IMG/VR virus record: IMGVR_UViG_3300009537_000074
Coordinates: 1 to 37,016 of that record
Length of the DNA: 37,016 nt
Source: a virus
Strand: one strand, 5' to 3'
Shown: in pieces, positions 26,665-33,891 of the stretch
How positions within the stretch are numbered: position 1 is the stretch's first letter
Layout: each line of letters begins with the position of its first letter
Translations under genes and position numbers: made by a program
Notes under the pieces: model-generated
The model's input: only the letters and a program-made list of their open reading frames with translations
The model's database searches: none
Told to the model about the DNA's origin: nothing

Positions 26665-27644
26665 TCATCACATGGGATGGAACATTTGAGGGAAGTGGGG
26701 CCTACCCCACCATCAACCGACACCTCTCCGCCGCCGTTGAGCGGCTGGGGCACACTGTTTTGCGTAACTACCACAATGACGGGGACGCGATTGCGGAGGT
26801 GCTGGTATCCTGCCATTACCCGCCGCGCCCCTCTTCGATGCGCCACGAGATCAACGTATGTCTGTCGACGTGGGAGTTCGCAGGCCCACAGGGAACTCCG
26901 CACTCGTTTCTGACCGCCTTTGAGTGGTATGACCGGGTGTACGCCATGTGTAAATATTCTTACGATATATTCCAAGAGAACGGGGTCAGCAATGCCTTTG
27001 ATGGGTATCTGGGGGTGGACCCAGATGAGTTCTGCCCAACAGGCGAGGAGTACGAACTGGATATCCCGGAGGGGAAGGTGGTACTCTTGTGGGTCGGGGG
27101 GACGGATAAGCGCCACGGCTTTGATATTGCCCTGAAGGTGGCGGCAGACCTGCCGGATGAATATTTCCTCGTCGCTAAACAAAGTGTCCACTACCCGCCC
27201 CACGAGGCGGAGGGGGATAATATGCTGGTATTGCGGGAGGACTTGCCGTCACTTGCCCCCCTGTATCGCCGGGCGGATATTTTGCTCCATACCGCACGGG
27301 CGGCGGCTCCGGGCCTCACCGTCATCGAGGCGCTGGCTTGCGGGCTGCGGGTGGTATCAACCCCCCTGCCCGCCGTACAGGAACTCCGAACCGGGGACAT
27401 TGTGAATAAATACCTCCAGATCTCCAGCGAGGAGGTGCGGCTGGAGTTGATGGAGCATCACCTGCATCAAGATTGTCTGCCTTACTGGATAGAGCCAGAT
27501 CATACCTACTTAGTGGACGCGATCCGTAAAATAGGGGTTCCCCCAACACGTATGCCCGCCATCACGGCTACCGAATTCGGCAATCTGTGGTCGTGGGATG
27601 ACTCGGCGTTGCGGTTGATGGAGTGCCTAGAAGGGAAAAATTAA
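26661..27644 (+). CDS. Glycosyltransferase, GT4-like
   Basis: A 327-residue GT-B type enzyme. It opens with IITWDGTFEGSGAYPTINRH, the Gly-rich acceptor-side loop, and has KVVLLWVGGTDKRHGFDIAL at the start of the donor domain and PGLTVIEALACGLRVVSTPL as the donor-binding motif around residue 217. It partly lacks the first acid of the E-x7-E pattern (AAAPGLTVIE). Likely works with the other transferases of the cassette. Overlaps its neighbours by four bases and one base. Confidence 0.85.
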   Translation: MIITWDGTFEGSGAYPTINRHLSAAVERLGHTVLRNYHNDGDAIAEVLVSCHYPPRPSSMRHEINVCLSTWEFAGPQGTPHSFLTAFEWYDRVYAMCKYSYDIFQENGVSNAFDGYLGVDPDEFCPTGEEYELDIPEGKVVLLWVGGTDKRHGFDIALKVAADLPDEYFLVAKQSVHYPPHEAEGDNMLVLREDLPSLAPLYRRADILLHTARAAAPGLTVIEALACGLRVVSTPLPAVQELRTGDIVNKYLQISSEEVRLELMEHHLHQDCLPYWIEPDHTYLVDAIRKIGVPPTRMPAITATEFGNLWSWDDSALRLMECLEGKN

Positions 27645-28360
27645 TGCCCGATATCACACTGATGCTGATGACCTTCCACCACCCCCAGCAGAGTTGCTTA
27701 GGAGTGGCGATGCGATGTTTTCGCAGCCTGAAAGAAACCATGCACCGGGCGGAGGTGGAGACCTTGGTGCTTGATCAAGGATCGACGGACGGGACGGCTG
27801 AGTGGCTGCTGAGGCTCAAGGGGGGTATCCCCAACTTCCTCCCCCTGCTCTCGACCAAGAACTGGGGGGTTGCGGGGGGGCGGCAGGAGTTGCTGGACCG
27901 GGCCAAGGGCGATATCCTGATATTTCTGGACAGCGATGTGGTTGCCATCAATGGGGATTGGCTGGACCTTCTGATTGCCCCTCTCCTTGACGGCGCTTCT
28001 GTTGGGTTGGCTGGTCCGGGCGGGCACTGGGTGCTGCCCGATTGGCAGTGGTATGATCCAGTCGAGAAAGGTTACGCTGGGGAGGTCGATACAGTCAGCG
28101 GCTTTTGCCAAGCCTTTACCCGCAGCAGTATTGCGGGCTTTGCGATGGACCCCTACTTCAACCCCTACTGGCACGAGGATACCGACATGGCGATGTATAT
28201 CAAGTCGCGGGGCGAGAAGGTCTGGTGTACGGGCGATATCGGCTTGCACCACATCTTTTCAGGCAGCAACGCCGATGCGACAGGGATGAAGAAACAAGCC
28301 TACCTTGCCAGCAAGTGGGCAGGCAGGGGGTTGGTCCGCCACGAAAGGGAAGGCGTATAG
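27644..28360 (+). CDS. Glycosyltransferase family 2
   Basis: A 238-residue GT-A enzyme: first strand LMLMTFHHPQQS, VETLVLDQGSTDGTAEWL (the Asp of the nucleotide site), NWGVAGGRQELLDRA and the DxD-type metal site FLDSDVVAI near residue 95. A later acidic motif HEDTDMAMYI matches the catalytic ED of GT2 enzymes. Start at 27644 shares one base with the previous stop (TAATG). Last gene of the cassette. Confidence 0.9.
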   Translation: MPDITLMLMTFHHPQQSCLGVAMRCFRSLKETMHRAEVETLVLDQGSTDGTAEWLLRLKGGIPNFLPLLSTKNWGVAGGRQELLDRAKGDILIFLDSDVVAINGDWLDLLIAPLLDGASVGLAGPGGHWVLPDWQWYDPVEKGYAGEVDTVSGFCQAFTRSSIAGFAMDPYFNPYWHEDTDMAMYIKSRGEKVWCTGDIGLHHIFSGSNADATGMKKQAYLASKWAGRGLVRHEREGV

Positions 28361-28380
28361 TAGGGTAGGAGGATCGGTTT

Positions 28381-28992
28381 ATGACATGGACGATAGGCGA
28401 TTATTGTACGGTGGCGGATGTTAAGCGGCACCAAGATATGGACGGGTCGGCGGATGATGGGCTGATTGAGGACCTCATTCGAGATTGCAGCCGTGAGATC
28501 GACATATACTGCAATCGCAGATTTTACGGTGAGGCGGAGACGCGGTATTATGACGCCCTTCGCGACACCGATGTGCGCAGGCTATTTCTGGACGAGGACT
28601 TGGTGAGCGTTACTACCATCAAGGTAAATGAAGAGAACACAACCCTGACCTCCAGTGAGTATGTGACGGAACCCATCAACCGGACGCCGTGGAGCACCAT
28701 CTTACTCAAGGCATCCAGCAATAACAACTGGCAGGACTTCACCAACGATCAGGAGAAATCGATCAGCGTTGAGGGCACTTGGGGCTACACCATCGGCTCA
28801 ACTCCCCCCAGACCGATCAAGCGGGGGTGTATAGAGTTGACGGTCTGGAGGTATCTTACACGCTACGGGGCCAGCCCCAGTATCGGGATGGACTCAAGTA
28901 CCTTTGAAGTAAGCACCGAAATCCCCACCCATGTCCAGAAGTTGATCTCTCCCTACCGAAAATCGGCTATTGCGGGGGTGGGTTGGACATGA
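28381..28992 (+). CDS. Head-tail connector protein (HK97 gp6-like)
   Basis: The 203-residue protein has the alpha-helical start of gp6-like connectors (TVADVKRHQDMDGSADDGLI, then a helix DLIRDCSREIDIYCNRRFY), a beta stretch (RRLFLDEDLVSVTTIKVNEE) and a C-terminal helix (KRGCIELTVWRYLTRYG). It joins the portal vertex to the tail. AGGAGG precedes the start at normal distance, and it resumes the structural operon after the glycan cassette. Confidence 0.75.
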   Translation: MTWTIGDYCTVADVKRHQDMDGSADDGLIEDLIRDCSREIDIYCNRRFYGEAETRYYDALRDTDVRRLFLDEDLVSVTTIKVNEENTTLTSSEYVTEPINRTPWSTILLKASSNNNWQDFTNDQEKSISVEGTWGYTIGSTPPRPIKRGCIELTVWRYLTRYGASPSIGMDSSTFEVSTEIPTHVQKLISPYRKSAIAGVGWT

Positions 28993-29450
28993 GTGTTATT
29001 ACGGTTACTGAGCGCCTTGAGGACATACTGGACACCCTTATTTCTGCCGAAGAGGGCAAGACTTACGTCGGTCGCCCTCGCGGGGTAGCGCCCGGCAATC
29101 TCCCTGCTTTTGTCATTATGACCGGGGAGGCCAGCTACGATTACGAGGGGTCCGACCTGCTTCTGGAAACCCGAACTTATCGGCTTGCGCTACTGGTGCA
29201 GCAGTGGGCGGCTGGTGCGGAGTTGGAAACCGAACAGAAGTGCCGCCCCTACTTCGGCACCATGATCTCAACCTTCGCCGGGAGGCCGGGCCTTGAGCAC
29301 CCTCTGGGGGAAAACCCACTTAGTGGGGTACAGGTAGCGGCGTTGACCAGAGATAGCGGAGTGGTTAATATTATCCTCGCCGGGAAAGCCTATGCCGGGG
29401 TGGAGTGGCAGCTACAGGTGACGGAGTACCGCGAGGTTACGTATACATAA
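28989..29450 (+). CDS. Tail completion/terminator-type protein candidate (153 aa)
   Basis: The sequence fits small tail-terminator proteins: an N-terminal helix (ERLEDILDTLISAEE), then a beta core (FVIMTGEASYDYEGS, TRTYRLALLVQQW) and a final strand pair (VEWQLQVTEYREV). This is an inference from order (connector, this gene, tail tube) and pattern, not from clear homology. The ATG at 28989 overlaps the upstream stop as ATGA. The stop is part of copy 3 of the 31-base element. Confidence 0.6.
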   Translation: MSVITVTERLEDILDTLISAEEGKTYVGRPRGVAPGNLPAFVIMTGEASYDYEGSDLLLETRTYRLALLVQQWAAGAELETEQKCRPYFGTMISTFAGRPGLEHPLGENPLSGVQVAALTRDSGVVNIILAGKAYAGVEWQLQVTEYREVTYT

Positions 29451-29478
29451 TACTCCACACGGGGCGTATTGGAGGGTG
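29448..29478 (+). repeat. Stop-anchored 31-base element, copy 3
   Basis: Starts on TAA of the upstream gene and ends two to four bases before the next start, with GGAGGG (29471-29476) as that gene's ribosome binding site. AATAC (29449-29453) can pair with GTATT (29466-29470), or CTCC (29453-29456) with GGAG (29471-29474), a possible switch that hides or frees the ribosome site. Confidence 0.65.
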
Positions 29479-29481
29479 ATG

Positions 29482-29676
29482 ATGGATCAGGTTCGCAGGA
29501 TGGCAGTGGTACGATTAGGGGGGAACGGCGACCGGGATGTTCTGGCGATTGAACTTGTACTGCACAAGGACGAAAGCCTTACCATCACCAATCGTCCCCC
29601 GTTGACGTTTTCCGACACCATCTATGATGCGGCACAAAAACTAATCGATGCAGTATTAAGTGAGGTGAAAGAATAA
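29482..29676 (+). CDS. Small hypothetical protein (64 aa)
   Basis: Beta-strand pattern (RRMAVVRLGG, VLAIELVLHKDESLTI) followed by a helix (IYDAAQKLIDAVLSEVKE). Two adjacent ATG codons (29479, 29482) exist; the second is better spaced from GGAGGG. The end overlaps the tail tube start as TAATG. Function unknown, possibly a tail accessory. Confidence 0.7.
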   Translation: MDQVRRMAVVRLGGNGDRDVLAIELVLHKDESLTITNRPPLTFSDTIYDAAQKLIDAVLSEVKE

Positions 29677-30509
29677 TGGCGGCAACACAAATTGCTTCAG
29701 GTGCGGGACTGCGACACGTTAGGGCGTGGCTGATTGATACGAGTGGCTACCCCAGCGGCGATCAGTCGGGGTCAAATGGGTATGATGGGATCAGGCTGGA
29801 GGGCGTGAAGTCGTTTCAGGCCGCCCTGCCCGATACGCAGACCATTCGGCATACGGGTGATGACCGAGTCTTTGCCCAAGACCAACTCCCCCCGACCGAG
29901 ATGGAGACAGCCACCATCACGACCGGGAAAACCAACCAGACCGTTGACGCGGTCCTTCAGGGGACTTCGATTGAGACGGTGGGTGAGGTTAAAATGGATG
30001 CGGTGTTTACCGATCAGGCTGGCTTTGAGCCGCAGGTTTGCGTTTATGGCTGGCGGCAGGCACTAAAGACGGGGGCAGGCGATGCGGCAGCAGGCGCACG
30101 CCAGTACATCACTTACATTTACCCCTCGGCCCGGATCACCCCGAAGGGTGGGACGATGGCGGAACAGTCTGCTGATGAGAATCAGTACAGCGTGGTGCCC
30201 ACCGTAGTCACCAAACCCCCATGGGGGAAGGCGTTTACGCTGGGGTCCAATGGTTTTACCGAAGCCACCAAGCTACGGGTGATCAGCGATAACCCCCTGA
30301 TGATTGAGCGGCATACAGGCGACAATTCTATCGCCACCTTTAACCTGCAGTTTGCCCCGATCAGCGTTGCGAAAACAACCTGCTTTGTGGATGGGGTTGA
30401 AGTAACGGTCAACTCGGTGGACGTATCAGGCAAGACGATGACTCTCGCCGCCGCACCGGGCACCGATGCGGTAGTGGTCACACTTTACGAAACAACTGAC
30501 CTCTCGTAA
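29676..30509 (+). CDS. Major tail (tube) protein, probable
   Basis: The 277-residue protein is beta-rich with Gly/Asp loops (ASGAGLRHVRAWLIDTSGY, DGIRLEGVKSFQA, IETVGEVKMDAVF) and is followed by the tail assembly chaperones and tape measure, the standard position for the tube protein. The last ~70 residues (TTCFVDGVEVTVNSVDVSGK) look like a separate beta domain, possibly an Ig-like or immune-type surface domain. Assignment rests on gene order and fold pattern. Confidence 0.7.
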   Translation: MAATQIASGAGLRHVRAWLIDTSGYPSGDQSGSNGYDGIRLEGVKSFQAALPDTQTIRHTGDDRVFAQDQLPPTEMETATITTGKTNQTVDAVLQGTSIETVGEVKMDAVFTDQAGFEPQVCVYGWRQALKTGAGDAAAGARQYITYIYPSARITPKGGTMAEQSADENQYSVVPTVVTKPPWGKAFTLGSNGFTEATKLRVISDNPLMIERHTGDNSIATFNLQFAPISVAKTTCFVDGVEVTVNSVDVSGKTMTLAAAPGTDAVVVTLYETTDLS

Positions 30510-30529
30510 GAGGGGAGAAGGGCATTCAA

Positions 30530-30952
30530 ATGTGGCATATCGAGGACGAAGAAACGGGCATCAAGTTTCGGGTTAAGCGATACGAGATGCGGGATGGGCT
30601 GGATAAGGCCAAGCTGGAAGTGGCCTTGTCGGAACGTATCCCAGAAAACCCAACCGCCGACGACGATCTCGAAGCCCTGTACAGCGTTAACTACTACCCC
30701 CTCCTGCGCTTCGGTATTGCGGAGGCGGAGGGGGTGGAGCTTCCTTTAAGCGAGGAATCATTCTGGAAGTTGCCAGAGGATTTAGTGCTTGAGTTGTCCG
30801 AACACATCCGGGAGGTAAATAAGCAATATGCGCTCCCTTTTTCGGACTTACAGAAAATGATCGCCACCTTGTCAAGCCCGAAGGAAGAGAGCGGTTCGAT
30901 TCCTATGTCAGAGGCAGGCGTGGAAGACAAGACGATCTCTACGCCAGACTAA
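30530..30952 (+). CDS. Tail assembly chaperone (gpG-like)
   Basis: The 140-residue acidic, helical protein sits between tube and tape measure, where the two overlapping chaperone products of siphophages are encoded. It starts after GGGGAGAAGGG. A slippery CCCTTTT at 30835-30841, in phase, would shift a fraction of ribosomes into the -1 frame, which is open as far as 31206 and joins the next gene. The unshifted product is 140 residues, the shifted one about 225. Confidence 0.75.
   Translation: MWHIEDEETGIKFRVKRYEMRDGLDKAKLEVALSERIPENPTADDDLEALYSVNYYPLLRFGIAEAEGVELPLSEESFWKLPEDLVLELSEHIREVNKQYALPFSDLQKMIATLSSPKEESGSIPMSEAGVEDKTISTPD
30835..30841 (+). promoter_or_regulatory. Slippery site for programmed -1 frameshift
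   Basis: C-CCT-TTT is in the X-XXY-YYZ phase of the chaperone gene. In the -1 frame the Pro codon becomes CCC (still Pro) and Phe remains TTT, so both tRNAs can re-pair. The -1 frame has no stop between 30835 and 31206. Confidence 0.7.
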
Positions 30953-30963
30953 CCCGCTGGCAC

Positions 30964-31206
30964 ATGGCTAAAAAACGCTCCTCCGAAGGCCATTATGAAG
31001 ATGACGGCAGGTGGGATTTATTCGATCCTGATCGCTCGTATGCGATCTGGATGTTGATGGAAAACACCGAGTGGAAGCACCTGCCCGACACAGGCTCCCT
31101 GCTCGATCAGGAAGAAATGCTACTCCAAGACCTGAGTACGATCAGCTACGTTTCTCAGGTGGTGGAGAAAATGTTAAAAGAGGATGAAGCCGATGGCGCA
31201 AACTGA
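30964..31206 (+). CDS. C-terminal chaperone part (gpT-like), made by frameshift
   Basis: This 80-codon frame lies in -1 relative to the chaperone gene and is open upstream to the slippery site (30841). Its ATG at 30964 lacks any ribosome binding site, so translation as an extension of the chaperone is more likely than independent start. The extension also includes a basic stretch (RERFDSYVRGRRGRQDDLYA) between slippery site and ATG. It ends inside the first codons of the tape measure gene, as in other phages. Confidence 0.65.
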   Translation: MAKKRSSEGHYEDDGRWDLFDPDRSYAIWMLMENTEWKHLPDTGSLLDQEEMLLQDLSTISYVSQVVEKMLKEDEADGAN

Positions 31207-33496
31207 GCGGGTATTGCGGGGATTACTCCGCATCGAGGCGGACAAAGCATCCCTCTCTAAGCTGCAGCAGGGCATCTCCGGTATTGTCAAGGCATTAAGA
31301 ACGACGGAAGAAGCCGCCCTGAGAGCCAGTGAGGCGCTGGAGGTACTGGATCGCCTTACCGGGGATCGTGGTATTGGGCAGGCGGCTAAATCGATGCTCC
31401 AGCCGCTGGAAACCCTCAGCCAATCCTACGTAAGCATGATGGGGGTCACTGAAATTGCCAGCCGCCGATGGATTCAGTCCACCGAGCGCCTGACAACGGC
31501 GCAAGTCAATCTGGGTCGGGCCGCCACCACCGCCCTTCAGCCGATGCAGGACCAATTAGTCAAGATCGTTGAAACCACTTCGCAGTTCATCACCCAACAC
31601 CCACAGCTACTGCAGTTCGCTGCCGGGTCGGCGGGGGTGGTGCTTGCTGCCTCAACGGCGCTTAGTGTCGCCGTCCAGATGGGGGAGGGTATTGTCGCCG
31701 CCTCCAAGATGATCAAAGAACTGCGCAACCTCGCAGGTTTTGCCGGGGCGCTGGGCGCAGGGGGTATCCTCGCGCTGGGTCTGCCTACGGCGGTGGTCGG
31801 CGGGACCCTTGGTGCGCGGGCGATTGCGGGAGGGTTGGGGTCGGCTGGGGCTATCAGCCAGAACACCGCCGCCGCCATCCAAGAGCAAAACATCGCCGAC
31901 GTCCTGACCCGCTATCCACAATATCTCCTGATCGCCATCAAGCAGATACTGGAGGTGTTCAAAAGGATCGCCAAGTTGGGGGTAGACTTTGCCGCCTTTA
32001 TTGCCAATATGCGCTTGGTGGCAGAGCGGGGCATGGCGGGATTCATCACTCATATGCTGGGGGTGCTGGGGGATGGATTAGGCGCACTGGTTGAGGCGGT
32101 TGTTATGGCAGCCGCCGCCATCCGCCACCCATTCGATGCCGCAAAGCGCAGCACATTCACAGAGGGGACGCTGGCTCAACTTCAGGGACCGGGCACCGAG
32201 GATATTCTAACCGTCTTAGGGCTGAACGAAGATCAGTTAGCGGAGAAGCAGCAGGGTATTATTGACGGGTATGATAACCTGATATCGGGCATCGAGACCT
32301 TCGAGCAGAGCATCCTTGAGGGCGCGGTTAATGTCGAGCAGGGGATGGAGAAGTTTATACGAGGGGTCGCTGGCGGCGCTGGAGGCGGAACCGTAGGCAG
32401 CATCCCGCTGATCACGCAGCAGATGCTTGAGCAGTATGAGAACTTTCTATACAACGAGCAATTGATCCGCACCGCTAACCTGCGCGAAGAGCGCAAAATG
32501 CGGGGCGTCCATAACCAAGAACTGGTAGACGAAAACGCCGCCCACCTCAAAACGCTGCGCGATATGGAAGTGGCTTTTAATGAGCAGCAGATCAAGGCGC
32601 GTGAGGATCATATTAAGTCCCTTGAGGAACTGTACGAAAACTACGAAAAGGATGAACTCCAGCGCACGGAGGATTTCAACGACAAGCGTATCCGGGCTGA
32701 GGAGGATTATCGCCGGAATTTGCGTGAGGCGGCCCGCCGCCTAGATGCTATCGCGGTACTGAATACGATGCAGAACTTCGCCATCGAGCAGCGCCGGGAC
32801 GATGAGGACTTCGACAAAGAGACGAAGCTCAAAAAGGAACAGTTTGAAGAAAGCTATAAACAACTGGAGGACAATTACGAAGAGGTCCGGCAGCTTGCGG
32901 AAGATGAGCACGCCAAAGAGATCCGCCTTGCTAACGAGCATTACAATAAGATGCGGCAGCAGAAGATTGCCGACTTCGAGCGGCAGCTACTGGAGCGGGA
33001 GCAGGAGAACGCTTACCAGATGCAGTTGCGATCCGACGCCTTCCAGCGGCAGATGCTCCAGCAGAATTTCCATAACACCTACGAAGAGACCCAGATGCAG
33101 CGGCATTATGACAACCTCCGCGCCCAGCTAGAGGAATTCTTAGGTCTTACCGAAACAGGCGGAACCACGACCCCCGCCGGGGGTGGTGGCGGTGCGACGG
33201 GCGGAGGTGGCCCGGTGGCCTTCCAGCTAGGCGGCAAGGTGCCTTACACCGGACTATTCCGGCTACATGAAGGCGAGGAAGTGGTGAGCGCCCCACTGGC
33301 GCGTGGCTACGAGCGGATGTTTGGCAAACGTCTTTCGGGCCAGCAACTACTGACCTCTGGGGGAGGCGGTTTACAGATTTCGGTGGGCAATGTATTTAAC
33401 GACGTGGGCGGGCATAGTATTAAGAGTCTGGAGCGCATGGTCCGCTCGGCAACCGTCGAGGCCCTGACAGCGGTTTTTAAGGGGATGAACGCATGA
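31193..33496 (+). CDS. Tail tape measure protein
   Basis: The 767-residue protein sets tail length. It has N-terminal coiled-coil helices, hydrophobic Gly/Ala-rich stretches at about residues 140-165 and 178-215 (LQFAAGSAGVVLAAS, AGFAGALGAGGILALGLP), a charged helical region at about 430-650 with many Glu/Arg/Lys heptads, and a Gly-rich linker followed by the C-terminal motif LGGKVPYTGLFRLHEGEEVV seen at the ends of many tape measure proteins. It follows the chaperone pair. AGAGGA before 31193 favours that ATG over 31184. Confidence 0.9.
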   Translation: MAQTERVLRGLLRIEADKASLSKLQQGISGIVKALRTTEEAALRASEALEVLDRLTGDRGIGQAAKSMLQPLETLSQSYVSMMGVTEIASRRWIQSTERLTTAQVNLGRAATTALQPMQDQLVKIVETTSQFITQHPQLLQFAAGSAGVVLAASTALSVAVQMGEGIVAASKMIKELRNLAGFAGALGAGGILALGLPTAVVGGTLGARAIAGGLGSAGAISQNTAAAIQEQNIADVLTRYPQYLLIAIKQILEVFKRIAKLGVDFAAFIANMRLVAERGMAGFITHMLGVLGDGLGALVEAVVMAAAAIRHPFDAAKRSTFTEGTLAQLQGPGTEDILTVLGLNEDQLAEKQQGIIDGYDNLISGIETFEQSILEGAVNVEQGMEKFIRGVAGGAGGGTVGSIPLITQQMLEQYENFLYNEQLIRTANLREERKMRGVHNQELVDENAAHLKTLRDMEVAFNEQQIKAREDHIKSLEELYENYEKDELQRTEDFNDKRIRAEEDYRRNLREAARRLDAIAVLNTMQNFAIEQRRDDEDFDKETKLKKEQFEESYKQLEDNYEEVRQLAEDEHAKEIRLANEHYNKMRQQKIADFERQLLEREQENAYQMQLRSDAFQRQMLQQNFHNTYEETQMQRHYDNLRAQLEEFLGLTETGGTTTPAGGGGGATGGGGPVAFQLGGKVPYTGLFRLHEGEEVVSAPLARGYERMFGKRLSGQQLLTSGGGGLQISVGNVFNDVGGHSIKSLERMVRSATVEALTAVFKGMNA

Positions 33497-33891
33497 CCAC
33501 TTACCAGATAGCGGCAGGCTGGGACAATACCGGGGGGCTGGCTGACTTTTCTTACTTGACTCGCAAGCCCCCACGCATGGCGGGGATCACCTACGGGGAG
33601 ACGCGGGTGGCGGGCGATCACCTCGAATATGAGGACGGCTACCGTGTTGCCGAGTTGGTGTACGGGTGGTTGACGAAAACCGAGATCGCTGCACTACTGT
33701 CTCAGTTTGGTTTATCGGATTCGACGATTTCGGCAAAGGTGACGATCAAGCTGCCTGCCAATGCCAGCCGCACCTTCACCAATTACAATGCTGTTATCCA
33801 TGCCCCCAAGTACCCCGATGATGGGGAGCATTATTTCGGGGTGTGGCGCGACGTAACTTTCCCCCTGTCGCAGATTCATGGAGCATCCTAA
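33493..33891 (+). CDS. Distal tail or minor tail protein candidate (132 aa)
   Basis: The short beta-rich protein (MTTYQIAAGWDNTGGLADFS, AKVTIKLPANASRTFTN, NYNAVIHAPKYPDD) lies between tape measure and the large tail protein. This is the usual place of a small distal-tail protein, but the sequence is not diagnostic. It overlaps tape measure by four bases and shares one base with the next start. Confidence 0.65.
   Translation: MTTYQIAAGWDNTGGLADFSYLTRKPPRMAGITYGETRVAGDHLEYEDGYRVAELVYGWLTKTEIAALLSQFGLSDSTISAKVTIKLPANASRTFTNYNAVIHAPKYPDDGEHYFGVWRDVTFPLSQIHGAS

Noticed and set aside
30964-30990. A AAA AAC (in GCTAAAAAACGC) as a frameshift site
   Set aside because: It lies after the stop of the upstream chaperone frame (30952), so it cannot serve to join the two frames; CCCTTTT at 30835 can.
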